Of a stretch of DNA of 64,000 bases, positions 17,978 through 27,029 are shown one piece after another. Source of the DNA: Nitrosomonas sp. (lineage in GTDB: Bacteria > Pseudomonadota > Gammaproteobacteria > Burkholderiales > Nitrosomonadaceae); contig JADJES010000001.1 in assembly GCA_016708955.1 (NCBI GenBank), forward strand, positions 558,001 to 622,000, given 5' to 3'. The first letter of the stretch is position 1. Each line of letters starts with the position of its first letter. Made by a program: the position numbers and the translations under genes. The notes under the pieces were generated by a model, which saw only the letters and a list, made by a program, of their open reading frames with translations, did not search any database and was not told the DNA's origin.

Positions 17978-19249
17978 ATGGCTATGAAAGCCCTTTTTTT
18001 TCTTCGACATTATAACGATATTGATCATGTTACCCCGGTCATTTACAAGTGGACAGAGTCGGGGCACCAATGTGATGTGGTACTGATTGGCTCAACACAA
18101 TTCCGTCGTGATTTTCGCATTAAATATTTAAGCCAACTGGAAGGTGTGCGTGTTGCGCATATAAAGGAGCTGTTTCCGCTGGTCGAGTATTTAAAATGGC
18201 GCTTGCAAATGCTGATGTTGACGCGCAATGTCCGGCGCATAAAAATTCTTGGCCGGTTGGCGGAGAAACTTGCCGATCGTTTTGATGAAAAACAGCGCGA
18301 ACCGTTGTGGCGGCATACCGCGGAATTCCTGTTGAATAGATGTTTTGGCGAGGTGGGGAAAGGGGTTGTGGCATTTGACTGGATTGAACGGAATTCGGTG
18401 ATCTGTGTGGAATGGGTTGAAGTGGTGGTAGCGATGGCAAAAGAAAGAGGCCTCGGTACGGTTTCCTTGCCGCATGGTGATAGTCCGCATGCCAGTCAAT
18501 TGATTCGCCGGGGTGAAAGACACTTGAAACCCGATATCACATTTTCGGCAGCTAAGATATTTGATAGGGTGGTGGTGCCCAATGAGTTATGCTCCATCCG
18601 TTTCCGTCCGTTTCTGGAAGGTAATCAACTTGCCGTATTAGGCTCGCCGCGATATTGTGAAGAGTGGCTAAAAATACTTGCCGGATTGATGCCGCCTTCG
18701 CCACTCGTTCGTTCGGATAGCCGCCTTAAAATTGTCATGTTCCTGAGAAAAGCCAACTTTACGACATTCTGGGAAGAAGTCGGTGAAGTGGTTCATATGA
18801 TAGCCGAATTTCCCGGTGTGGAATTGATCATCAAACCGCATACGCGGAGCGGCTGGAAACAGTCGCTGACCAAAGACAGTTCGATCAAGCAATTGCCTAA
18901 TGTGCGTGTTGCGAGCGATGATGCGCATTCGGTGCATTTGATGAACTGGTCCGATGTCATTATTGATTTGGCCACTTCAGTGGTATTTGAAGCCGTCAGG
19001 GCAAGAAAGCCAGTGCTGGCTGCTGATTATTTAATCGCAGCTCGCTCAGCTGTGGCCTATTACATGCCCGAAACAGAGATGAAATGCCGCGATGATGTGT
19101 ATGAAAAAATCAGTTATTTTTTAACCAATGGCTGTGACTCCTTCTATGTTGAAGAACACCGGCAGCGCTTTTTAAAGGAAATGCTGGATTTTCCGGATGC
19201 CGATGTGCTGCCCCGTTATGTAGCGTTACTTGAACAATCTGCGTGTTGA
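17978..19249 (+). CDS. Putative GT-B-fold glycosyltransferase of the polysaccharide locus
   Basis: The 423-residue soluble protein has the GT-B look. An N-terminal Rossmann-like half contains GTVSLPHGDSPHASQ near residue 160. A C-terminal half contains ELIIKPHTRSGW near 285 and DVIIDLATSVVFEAVRARKP near 325. The last motif is similar to capsular and CDP-glycerol-type transferases that bind a nucleotide-activated donor. It lies divergent from the CMP-sugar-acid operon. That makes a CMP-ulosonic-acid transferase an attractive but unproven guess. The exact family was not recognised. Confidence 0.6.
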   Translation: MAMKALFFLRHYNDIDHVTPVIYKWTESGHQCDVVLIGSTQFRRDFRIKYLSQLEGVRVAHIKELFPLVEYLKWRLQMLMLTRNVRRIKILGRLAEKLADRFDEKQREPLWRHTAEFLLNRCFGEVGKGVVAFDWIERNSVICVEWVEVVVAMAKERGLGTVSLPHGDSPHASQLIRRGERHLKPDITFSAAKIFDRVVVPNELCSIRFRPFLEGNQLAVLGSPRYCEEWLKILAGLMPPSPLVRSDSRLKIVMFLRKANFTTFWEEVGEVVHMIAEFPGVELIIKPHTRSGWKQSLTKDSSIKQLPNVRVASDDAHSVHLMNWSDVIIDLATSVVFEAVRARKPVLAADYLIAARSAVAYYMPETEMKCRDDVYEKISYFLTNGCDSFYVEEHRQRFLKEMLDFPDADVLPRYVALLEQSAC

Positions 19250-19313
19250 ACCACGCTGCTTTTCCCCGGCTGATAAGAGTCAGGGTTTATCCCCATAATT
19301 CGAAAAAGGGATC

Positions 19314-20084
19314 ATGATGCAGGCCAAAGATATATTAAACGAGTTAATCGTGGCGGCATACAAACTTAAAGGCGGGTATACAGATGTGCAGGTTAGAGAC
19401 CAGCGTATTTTAATTTCAGTCGATCACTTGCGCACACTGAATCGTGCGAGAACGTATTCGATCAAAGAGCCGGATACATTGGATTGGCTGGATAGCTTTG
19501 AACCCAACTCCTGTTATTTTGATATTGGTGCCAATATCGGTCAATATTCCTTATATCCGGCCAAAAAATATGGCGACAAAATTCAAGTTTTTGCGTTTGA
19601 ACCGCAAAGCAATAATTATTATGCACTAAACAAAAATATTTATTTTAATGACCTCAAAGAAAATATTTTATCGTATTGTGTTGCGGTATCGGGTCAAAGT
19701 GAATTTTCCAAATTGTATATACCTAAATTTATCCCGGGTGGGAATCGGTCTCAATTTGGAAAAGAAGAAGACATTGAGAACTTGAAAATGTCTGCCACAC
19801 ACATCCAAGGAATGTTTGGTGTGACGCTGGATGATTTATGCAGTAAGTGGGGATTCCCCTATCCGAATTATATCAAGATCGATGTCGATGGCATCGAAAT
19901 TTCCATTCTTAAAGGCGCGGAGTCTGTATTGGCGCACCCTGCGTTGCGGTCTGTCATTATCGAGTTAGGTACTGATGAGGAACAAGCAAAAGCGATCGCT
20001 TTAATGGAGCAGGCCGGTTTCGAAGTGAAGCAGCGATCAACCCAGAACTGGGGAGAAGACTATCTGATCTTTGAACGGATCTAG
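19314..20084 (+). CDS. FkbM-family methyltransferase
   Basis: The 256-residue protein has the FkbM pattern: the SAM-binding motif FDIGANIGQYSL near residue 62, VFAFEPQSNNY near 92, and the C-terminal IKIDVDGIEISILKGA near 190. FkbM members O-methylate sugars or other hydroxyl groups. In surface polysaccharide loci they modify glycan residues. Two Met codons start the frame (19314 and 19317), and either could be used. It is flanked by glycosyltransferase genes on the same strand. Confidence 0.85.
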   Translation: MMQAKDILNELIVAAYKLKGGYTDVQVRDQRILISVDHLRTLNRARTYSIKEPDTLDWLDSFEPNSCYFDIGANIGQYSLYPAKKYGDKIQVFAFEPQSNNYYALNKNIYFNDLKENILSYCVAVSGQSEFSKLYIPKFIPGGNRSQFGKEEDIENLKMSATHIQGMFGVTLDDLCSKWGFPYPNYIKIDVDGIEISILKGAESVLAHPALRSVIIELGTDEEQAKAIALMEQAGFEVKQRSTQNWGEDYLIFERI

Positions 20085-20160
20085 CCTGTCAGTGCTTATT
20101 TTGTATCGTTTCACGTTTTAGACGAAATCGGATGGTTGCAAACACGTTTGCCTACAATTT

Positions 20161-21276
20161 ATGAATACACCCGTTGCGCCATCCGTTGATGTCATAATAC
20201 CGGTCTATAATGCGCCAGAGTTGACCAAGCGGTGTATTGATTCTGCTGTCACTGTTCTAGGTCAGTCAATAAGGACTATTTATATTCAAGACGATGCATC
20301 AGACACAGCGACTTGTGCGATGCTCGATCACTTGCGTTACCGGCAGCTTCATGTTTATCACGCACCTGAAAACCAGGGGTTTGGCAAATCGGTCAATGAT
20401 GCGGCTGCTCGCTCGGATGCGGATTGGGTGCTAGTGCTCAATTCGGATACCGAAATTCACGAAAATTTCTTGCCATTATTGTGCGAAGCTTTTGCAGATG
20501 ATCCGGAATTGGCGGTTATCAGTCCAGTACAAGACAATTTTTCCAGGTCTAAACTGGAGTGCTATCAACGGCGGCCGGGCGGTTATATTGCTACGTATCG
20601 CTTCCAGGGGTATGCTTTTTTAATCCGGCGCACTCTATTTGTCACAATAGGTGGATTTGATGCGCAATTTGGCCGAGGCTATTTTGAGGATACAGACTTG
20701 GGGCGCCGATTGATTCAGCAAGGATGGCGTATGGGTGTGCATCCGGATGCATGCATCCACCATACTGGCGGCGCATCATTTGGACGTGGCCGGTCGTATC
20801 GGTTATTGGCAAAGCGCAACCGTGCATTATATCTTTCGCGTTATCCTGAAGCACGCCGCAATATTCTGCTGGTTTCGGGCCCCTATACATTGGCTGATTT
20901 ATCTGCGCAGCTAACAGATTCGATTGAACAGGTATTGCGGCAAGGTGGCGGCATTCATTGGCTGACACCATTGCCATTACCTCAGTTATCTTGTCTGCAG
21001 ATGCGTAACAATCCAGCAAGTATCAAAATGGCAATCAAGCTGATGGTGCGAGGCCGGTCTCGCGCGGATAAGCGCATTTCTGCGGTGTGGATTTTGCCAG
21101 ATGCACCCGTATTGTTGCGGATTCTATTGGTATTTTTTGCTCGTGTGCGCAAATTGGAAATACGGAAATGGGAAACAGGGCAGTTTGAATTTGCCGAACG
21201 ATTGTCAGATCCGCTGCAGAATTTATCAGCGAAGCCTGTTCTAAAACAAGTGATTACCAAACAGAATTCAGAATAG
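20161..21276 (+). CDS. Glycosyltransferase family 2
   Basis: The 371-residue GT-A protein opens with VDVIIPVYNAPELTKRCI and has LVLNSDTEI, the DxD-like metal/nucleotide-sugar site near residue 95. GYFEDTDLGRRL near 175 carries the ED acceptor-site motif. A C-terminal region of about 120 residues with no clear match follows. It would add a sugar to a growing surface glycan at the cytoplasmic face. It lies in the polysaccharide locus between the FkbM gene and the O-antigen ligase gene. Confidence 0.85.
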   Translation: MNTPVAPSVDVIIPVYNAPELTKRCIDSAVTVLGQSIRTIYIQDDASDTATCAMLDHLRYRQLHVYHAPENQGFGKSVNDAAARSDADWVLVLNSDTEIHENFLPLLCEAFADDPELAVISPVQDNFSRSKLECYQRRPGGYIATYRFQGYAFLIRRTLFVTIGGFDAQFGRGYFEDTDLGRRLIQQGWRMGVHPDACIHHTGGASFGRGRSYRLLAKRNRALYLSRYPEARRNILLVSGPYTLADLSAQLTDSIEQVLRQGGGIHWLTPLPLPQLSCLQMRNNPASIKMAIKLMVRGRSRADKRISAVWILPDAPVLLRILLVFFARVRKLEIRKWETGQFEFAERLSDPLQNLSAKPVLKQVITKQNSE

Positions 21277-21338
21277 TTGCAATGCCCAAACTATTCAGAC
21301 TTTAAACGGTTTTTTGAAAACAGCCCTCTATTGGTTTT

Positions 21339-22532
21339 ATGCCAGCTAATATTACACGTCAAGAATTATTGATAAGGTTTGTGCTGGTTCTTGTCTGCCT
21401 GGGATTCTGGCGTAGCGAGGTGAATTTTGTTTCTTTCCCGTTGCTTGGAATAGCTTGGTTGTTAGACGGCGGTTTGTATCGATTGAATCAGACTATCAAA
21501 GAACCCTTTGTGCAGGCAATTCTTCTATTGTGTACACTTTTGCTCTTAGGTTTGTTATGGAGTGAACTGCCAGGAAATGGGAGAATGAAATGGTTAAAGT
21601 ACTTTATCTTATTGATTTTCATTCCATTCTACTCTTTATTGAATAGAGAGCGCTTACCCTGGGCGATAGGCGGGCTGGCGGCAGGTTATTTGGGTGTTCT
21701 GTTTGTAGGGGTCTATCAGTGGTTTGCCATGGGGGTTCAGGGTATTCCGCTCGTGGGAATGTCTTATCTGAGTTTTTCAGCCATGCTTGGGGTTGGTGCA
21801 ATAATGGCAGTCGGTTTTGTTGAGATGAGTCGGTCAAAGAAGCTAGGGATATTGTTGTGGATTGTGGCGATTGCGTTAATATTTATTCAATTTCATCAGA
21901 ATGGCAGAATTCTTCTCCTCGCAACGCTAATCGCTGTAGTGCTTATGGCATTCTTGCGCTACAAAATAGAAATCAGAAAATTTATAGGTATTTTAATTTC
22001 TTTTTTGATAGTTGCCACGATTTTTGCTTATAGCAGCCCTGTTTTTCAGGATAGATTAAGTCAAGTTAAAAGTGACATCGAATTGTTACAGCGGGGAAAT
22101 TACAACTCCAGCCTAGGATATCGTCTTGCCATGTGGGATGTCGGGCTACACGCTATTGCTGAGCGTCCCTTGTCGGGTTATGGAACAGGTGCGCCTGAGC
22201 GCTATTTCGACAATACGATTTTGACGTACAAAAATGGCCTTTATAAGGATTTGCCGGAATTTCAGAAAACTTTCCATTATCATAATGATTGGATTGAAAT
22301 TGGCATGCATATCGGTGTTCCCGGTATGCTGGCTTTACTGTTTTTGTACTGGGGTTGGTATCAGGCATTTAAGAGAAGCCGCATAGCGATACTGGGTGCA
22401 GGACTGGTTAGTTATATTATTCTGGCAGGGCTCACCGATGCTTTTATTATTTTCAGCAGGACGCCGGTTCTTTTGCTGCTGATCACTGGGATCGTCATGT
22501 GCTGGTACAGACACGGGCCAAAGAGGATTTAA
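21339..22532 (+). CDS. O-antigen ligase / polymerase family protein (Wzy/WaaL type)
   Basis: The 397-residue integral membrane protein has about ten to twelve hydrophobic spans. A large periplasmic loop near residues 235-320 contains GYGTGAPERYF and the conserved FHYHNDWIEIGMHIGVPG segment, typical of the Wzy_C/O-antigen ligase domain. Such proteins join polymerised glycan to lipid A core (WaaL) or polymerise repeat units (Wzy) on the periplasmic side. Sequence alone does not separate the two roles. It starts 62 bases after the GT2 stop and is followed by a methyltransferase eight bases on. Confidence 0.85.
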   Translation: MPANITRQELLIRFVLVLVCLGFWRSEVNFVSFPLLGIAWLLDGGLYRLNQTIKEPFVQAILLLCTLLLLGLLWSELPGNGRMKWLKYFILLIFIPFYSLLNRERLPWAIGGLAAGYLGVLFVGVYQWFAMGVQGIPLVGMSYLSFSAMLGVGAIMAVGFVEMSRSKKLGILLWIVAIALIFIQFHQNGRILLLATLIAVVLMAFLRYKIEIRKFIGILISFLIVATIFAYSSPVFQDRLSQVKSDIELLQRGNYNSSLGYRLAMWDVGLHAIAERPLSGYGTGAPERYFDNTILTYKNGLYKDLPEFQKTFHYHNDWIEIGMHIGVPGMLALLFLYWGWYQAFKRSRIAILGAGLVSYIILAGLTDAFIIFSRTPVLLLLITGIVMCWYRHGPKRI

Positions 22533-22539
22533 GCATATT

Positions 22540-23510
22540 ATGCAACCAGGCCGGATCAACACTGAAACAAGCTCTGCTTGTTATATGTGCGGTAAACAGG
22601 GAAAGATAGTGTATCGAAATCTGGCAGACCGGCTTTTTGGCGCGCCAGGGGAATGGACATCTAAAAAATGTACAGATGCCGATTGCGGTATTGTCTGGTT
22701 AGATCCGAGGCCGACGATTGATGAGATTGGCAAAGCTTACCAGAATTATTATACACACGATCAAACAAACCAACGCAACAAACACGGCTGACACAGATAG
22801 TTCGCAGCATTTTGCATACCCTGAGCATTAGCTTTCTGGGGTTACGCAGCGAGCGCCACAGTTATAAGTGTATGTATCTGAATAAAATTGCACCAGGCCG
22901 GTTACTGGAGGTGGGGTGTGGCAACGGGAAACGATTGGCGCGAATGCGGGATTTGGGCTGGGATGTCACAGGGCAGGAGATTGATTCAGTGGCCTCGGAG
23001 TATGTGCGCCAAGAAAAAGGTATTCCCGTGCATTTAGGACCGCTTGAAACCATGGATACTCCGGGAGAATTTGATGTTGTGATTTTGAGTCATGTCATTG
23101 AGCATTTGCATGATCCGGTTGCTTTGCTGAAGATGTGTCACCTTCTGCTTGAAAAGAACGGTCTATTGGTATTGCTGACACCGAATGTTGCAAGCTATGG
23201 CCATCGTAAATTTGGGGCTGGCTGGTGTGGTCTTGAATCGCCTCGGCATATTCATCTATTTACCTGTAAAAAATTGGTTCGGCTTGCTCAAAAATCTGGC
23301 TTTAGTAATCCAAATTCTTGGACGACACCGATCGGTGCTTATGGAATTGGCCAAAGTAGCTCATCGTCAGCAGAAACTACTAAAGCAGGATGTCAGTTTA
23401 TGACAACTCGTGATGTGTTAAGAGGATTCTGGTTTCAGTTGACTGCTTACCTAGTTTTTCAATTCGATAAAAATTCTGGTGAAGAATGTGCGTTGATGGC
23501 GACAAAGTGA
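22540..23510 (+). CDS. Class I SAM methyltransferase with zinc-ribbon N-terminus, frameshifted
   Basis: Read across one break, the protein of about 323 residues begins with a Cys-rich module (CYMCGKQG near residue 12, CTDADCGIVWLDPRP near 46). A methyltransferase domain follows, with RLLEVGCGNGKRLARM as SAM motif I, VVILSHVIEHLHDPV and a GLLVLLTPN strand. This architecture is common for sugar C- or O-methyltransferases in O-antigen loci. The break is at the AAA run 22767-22769. One added A joins both halves through KPTQQTRLTQIV with no gap, so a sequencing error is likely. Confidence 0.75.
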
Positions 23511-23548
23511 ACAATTCTGTCCTGATCTGCTATTCCTAGGGAGGAGAT

Positions 23549-24232
23549 GTGGTCGATTCTCAATCTCCGGTTACTCATGATTCAAATGTGTTAATTCCTG
23601 TTAATCCGGAAATTGAGGACTACATGCGCAGTTTATTAACGCAAACTGACCATCCTATTCTCGCAGAAATGGAAGAATTTGCACGGTTGAGAAGCTTTCC
23701 AATTGTTGATCGCTTAGTTGGCGTTTTTCTTGAAACGCAAGCGAGAATGATTAGCGCAAAGCGGGTATTTGAGTTCGGTAGCGGTTATGGTTATTCGGCT
23801 TTCTGGTTCGCGAGGGCAGTTGGTGCCGATGGGTGTGTCAATTGTAGTGACACTGATGCAATGAATCGTGAGCGTGCAGAGAGGTATCTTTCCGCTGCTG
23901 CTTTATGGCAACGTATAGAGTTTTGTGTGGATAGGGCGCAGGATGTTTTTGCACGGACTGAAGGTTTATTTGATATTTGTTATAACGATGTGGATAAGGG
24001 CTATTATCCGGAGATCTGGCTTATGGCCAAGCATCGGATACGTCCCGGCGGGCTTTATATTGCTGACAATGTTTTGTGGCATGGCCGTGTAGCCTTAAAG
24101 CATTGCCAGGATGTTGAGCATGGCTCAACAGAAGCGATTGTAGAACATAATCGGCTAATTTTTAATGACCCGGGTTTTGATACATTTATTAATCCAATAC
24201 GTGACGGCGTCATTGTTGCGAGAAAGAAATGA
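23549..24232 (+). CDS. O-methyltransferase (class I SAM, catechol-type)
   Basis: The 227-residue protein has the O-methyltransferase family-3 layout: RVFEFGSGYGYSAFWFARAV as SAM motif I near residue 72, an acidic CSDTDAMN loop, ICYNDVDKGYYPEIW and GGLYIADNVLWHG with metal-binding residues. It probably starts at a GTG right behind a GGGAGGAG ribosome-binding site. Family members methylate small hydroxylated molecules with a divalent cation. It follows the polysaccharide methyltransferase by 38 bases and may be the last gene of that run. Confidence 0.75.
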   Translation: MVDSQSPVTHDSNVLIPVNPEIEDYMRSLLTQTDHPILAEMEEFARLRSFPIVDRLVGVFLETQARMISAKRVFEFGSGYGYSAFWFARAVGADGCVNCSDTDAMNRERAERYLSAAALWQRIEFCVDRAQDVFARTEGLFDICYNDVDKGYYPEIWLMAKHRIRPGGLYIADNVLWHGRVALKHCQDVEHGSTEAIVEHNRLIFNDPGFDTFINPIRDGVIVARKK

Positions 24233-24410
24233 TACTGGCTATACTCAAGAAATGGTAACGAGCTGTTTGGATCTTCCGGCAGTATATTCTCATGGCAGTT
24301 TAATGGATAAATTGGTATAGTTAATAATTGCATTTGTAGGCTGTCCAAGAATAGAGCGATCTACTGCAGAAAGCTTTTTGGTCAATTCCATTTTTCAAGG
24401 AAATAATAAT

Positions 24411-24665
24411 ATGCAAATTCATGTTTATGATACATATGTTAAAGCTAAAGATGGGCATACGATGCATTTCGATGTGTTTACAGCCGTGAAGGATGATCAA
24501 AAAGCTGTTGAATATGCAAAGCAATGGCTTTCTACAATCGGCGAAGGGGACGCAATGGTTACCAGTAAAGAATGTAGTTTCTGTCATAGCCAGAGTGCGC
24601 CTGCAAATGTGACTGATGAGATCAACAAGAATGGTTTTTACATTTACAAGATGGAAGGTTGTTAA
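24411..24665 (+). CDS. DUF2024 family protein
   Basis: The 84-residue protein starts MQIHVYDTYVKAKDGHTMHF and ends in CSFCHSQSAP...YIYKMEGC. This is the full length and sequence of DUF2024, a small cytosolic protein of unknown function. The CxxCH pair near residue 59 and the C-terminal Cys could bind a metal. The start ATG lies behind an AAGGA site. Longer in-frame starts upstream are unsupported. Confidence 0.85.
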   Translation: MQIHVYDTYVKAKDGHTMHFDVFTAVKDDQKAVEYAKQWLSTIGEGDAMVTSKECSFCHSQSAPANVTDEINKNGFYIYKMEGC

Positions 24666-24768
24666 GCATTGATTGCCGATTGTAAGAAATTTAGAGATTA
24701 AAGATGCTGCATCTTGGCTCTGATCAATCACTGAAATCGTATCGACCATCCTACTCAAGGTTTCCGAA

Positions 24769-25284
24769 ATGAAGTATAAATTTAGAAAATTAATAATAGC
24801 TGGTGCTGTTTTTACGTTGTGTAACTCGGCTCAAGCCGCAGAACCCAAATTGATAGGCGAACATGGTGACTGGACGGCCTATATGTTTATGGAAAACAAT
24901 AGTAAAGTTTGCTATATGGTGAGTAAGCCCAAGAAATCAGAAGGGAATTATTCAAAGCGCGGTGATGTATTTGCTTTAATCACGCATCGTCCTGCTGAGA
25001 AAAGTAAAAATGTTTTTAGTTATATTGCGGGTTATGCATACAAACCTGGCAGTGAAGCGACAGTCACAGTAAATAACCAGAGTTTCCGTCTTTTTACCCA
25101 GGATGATTCGGCCTGGGCTTCTGATGAAGCAACCGATAATAAAATAACGGATGGTATAAAGCGTGGAAATTCATTGATAATCAAAGGCGCATCAGCACGC
25201 GGTACGGAAACAACTGATACGTTCGGTTTAAGTGGCTCATCAGCGGCGCATAAGGCAATTTCGTCTGAGTGTGGCGTGAAATAA
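24769..25284 (+). CDS. Invasion-associated locus B (IalB)-like exported protein
   Basis: The 171-residue protein has a signal peptide (about 23 residues, ending CNSAQAAEP). An IalB-type domain follows, with GDWTAYMF, a KVCYMVSKP segment with the first of two conserved Cys, and a final SSECGVK with the second. The two Cys probably form a periplasmic disulfide. The name comes from Bartonella, but homologues are widespread and of unclear role in free-living bacteria. It appears monocistronic. Confidence 0.75.
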   Translation: MKYKFRKLIIAGAVFTLCNSAQAAEPKLIGEHGDWTAYMFMENNSKVCYMVSKPKKSEGNYSKRGDVFALITHRPAEKSKNVFSYIAGYAYKPGSEATVTVNNQSFRLFTQDDSAWASDEATDNKITDGIKRGNSLIIKGASARGTETTDTFGLSGSSAAHKAISSECGVK

Positions 25285-25344
25285 ATTTATTAGGTTTGCC
25301 TCGAAGAATCCCGAATATGTTTTGTATCAATAACAGGAAAGTCT

Positions 25345-25689
25345 ATGCGTGACCAGATAGTTATTTACCAGAAGCCTACCTGTAGTAAATGTAGAGCGAC
25401 ATTATCTTTGCTTAAAGAGAGCGGTGAAGAATTTGAGTCAATTAATTATTATGAAACCCCATTAACAATTGATAAATTGCGAGAGTTGATTCAGAAGCTC
25501 AATATGCCGGTGCGTGATCTTTTACGCAAAGATGAGCCATCTGCGGGAAACTTAGGTGCTGCGTCGGATGACGAAATCATTAAAGCAATGGTGGAGAATC
25601 CAGACTTGATTCAGCGTCCCATTGTCGTGCGTGGTAGCAAAGCCAGATTATGCCGACCACCTGAGAGCGTCATGGAATTGCTCAAGTAA
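25345..25689 (+). CDS. ArsC/Spx-family thioredoxin-fold protein
   Basis: The 114-residue protein has the ArsC fold with the N-terminal active-site motif YQKPTCSKCRATLSLLKE. It also has FESINYYETPLT, the LLRKDEP loop, and LIQRPIVVRGSKARLCRPPE with the cis-Pro and an Arg. Classical glutaredoxin-linked ArsC has a CGTSRN motif. This one has CSKC, closer to YffB/Spx-like or thioredoxin-type reduction. Arsenate reduction is therefore possible but not assured, and no ars genes are nearby. It is convergent with rplS. Confidence 0.75.
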   Translation: MRDQIVIYQKPTCSKCRATLSLLKESGEEFESINYYETPLTIDKLRELIQKLNMPVRDLLRKDEPSAGNLGAASDDEIIKAMVENPDLIQRPIVVRGSKARLCRPPESVMELLK

Positions 25690-25724
25690 AAGAGGGTATA
25701 GAAAAATCGTATTCTTAAACGTTA

Positions 25725-25760
25725 GATTCCGTACAGTGATAGCTACAAATGTACGGAATC
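25725..25760. terminator. Hairpin between convergent arsC-like gene and rplS
   Basis: GATTCCGTACA and its perfect complement TGTACGGAATC form an 11-bp stem with a 14-base loop between two convergent genes. There is no strong T-run on either side. It could therefore act as a bidirectional 3'-end stabiliser rather than a canonical intrinsic terminator. Confidence 0.5.
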
Positions 25761-25785
25761 CTCTCCTGATTACCTGTGCTGGGAC

Positions 25786-26223
25786 TTATACAGCAGTTTC
25801 TTTCGGTGTATCCGATGATGAAGTGGAATTCTGCTCTGGCAGAGTCAGATTTTTACTATTACTACTGCGAGCAGGTAGCTTTTCACGGATACGTGCCGAT
25901 TTCCCAGCACGGTCTCTAAGATAATAAAGCTTTGCCCGGCAAACTGCCCCCCTCCGTTTGATTTCTATACTCGCTATCAATGGCGAGTAGGTTTGAAAGG
26001 TGCGTTCTACGCCTTCCCCGCTTGAAATTTTGCGAACTGTGAATGCTGAGTTAAGGCCGCGATTACGCTTAGCTATCACCACACCTTCATAAGCCTGTAC
26101 ACGTTTGCGGTCACCTTCAACAACATTGACATTAACAATTACTGTATCTCCTGGGGAGAAAACAGGTATTTCTTTGTTAAGGCGTTTTATTTCTTCTGCT
26201 TCCAATTGTTCAATTAAGTTCAT
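25786..26223 (-). CDS. rplS: 50S ribosomal protein L19
   Basis: The 145-residue protein has the whole L19 core (PVFSPGDTVIVNVNVVEGDRKR, then AYEGVVIAKRNRG and KLYYLRDRAGKSARIRE) at the 30S/50S interface. It also has a C-terminal tail of about 25 residues, rich in Ser, Thr, Lys and Glu, that most L19 proteins lack. It is the last gene of the conserved rpsP-rimM-trmD-rplS operon and starts 24 bases after the trmD stop. Confidence 0.95.
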   Translation of the reverse strand: MNLIEQLEAEEIKRLNKEIPVFSPGDTVIVNVNVVEGDRKRVQAYEGVVIAKRNRGLNSAFTVRKISSGEGVERTFQTYSPLIASIEIKRRGAVCRAKLYYLRDRAGKSARIREKLPARSSNSKNLTLPEQNSTSSSDTPKETAV

Positions 26224-26247
26224 CGCTTCTTCCTCTATTTGCCGATT

Positions 26248-27018
26248 TTACCTAGATTTACAGGATTGTTTGAATTCTTCCAAAAGTTTTTCTTCTTCAA
26301 TTGTCATGCCATGTGCAAATTTTAATTCAAATAAATCAGGTCGTTTTAACCATGTTCTACCGAGCGCTTGTTGTAAGCGCCAACGTCTAATATGCGCATG
26401 GTTTCCTGACATTAGTACTTCTGGTACAGAGCTGCCTTTATATAACTCAGGGCGAGTGTAGTGCGGATAATCCAATAGTCCATCGGCAAACGAGTCCTGA
26501 TTTGCTGATTCCGGATGACCCAGTGTACCTGGAATTTGTCTAACGATACAATCAATTAATATCATTGCAGCCAACTCACCGCCTGAAACAACATAGTCGC
26601 CAATAGAAATTTCCATATCCACTTCACTCATGATTAGGCGTTCATCTATGCCTTCATACCGCCCGCAGAGCAATATTAAACCCGGAAGTGTGCTGAGCTC
26701 TTTGACCATTTCGTGATCAAGCCGCTTGCCCTGGGGGGTCAGATAGAGAGTCTGAGTTTTCTCAATACCTAAAGCATTTTGCCTTGCTTTAGCCTGAGTG
26801 ATGGCATCTTCTAATGGTTGTGCCATCATGACCATTCCAGGGCCTCCGCCATAAGGACTGTCGTCTACTGTGCGATGCTTGTCGTGGGTAAAATCGCGTG
26901 GATTCCAAGTGTTAAGTCGAAAGAAATCGTTCCTATTTGCCTTTCCTGTTACGCCATATTGCGTAATGGCATTGAACATTTCTGGAAATAGTGTGATGAC
27001 ATCGCACTCAAACGCCAT
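26248..27018 (-). CDS. trmD: tRNA (guanine-N1-)-methyltransferase TrmD
   Basis: The 256-residue SPOUT enzyme makes m1G37 in tRNAs, which prevents frameshifting. It shows MAFECDVITLFPEMF, DDSPYGGGPGMVM, LLCGRYEGIDERL near residue 115 and ISIGDYVVSGGELAAM, which form the trefoil-knot SAM site. Asp/Arg catalytic residues follow in the hinge region (QDSFADGLLDYPHYTRP). The length is normal for the family. It lies between rimM and rplS in the usual order. Confidence 0.96.
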   Translation of the reverse strand: MAFECDVITLFPEMFNAITQYGVTGKANRNDFFRLNTWNPRDFTHDKHRTVDDSPYGGGPGMVMMAQPLEDAITQAKARQNALGIEKTQTLYLTPQGKRLDHEMVKELSTLPGLILLCGRYEGIDERLIMSEVDMEISIGDYVVSGGELAAMILIDCIVRQIPGTLGHPESANQDSFADGLLDYPHYTRPELYKGSSVPEVLMSGNHAHIRRWRLQQALGRTWLKRPDLFELKFAHGMTIEEEKLLEEFKQSCKSR

Positions 27019-27029
27019 TGCCTGTCACC

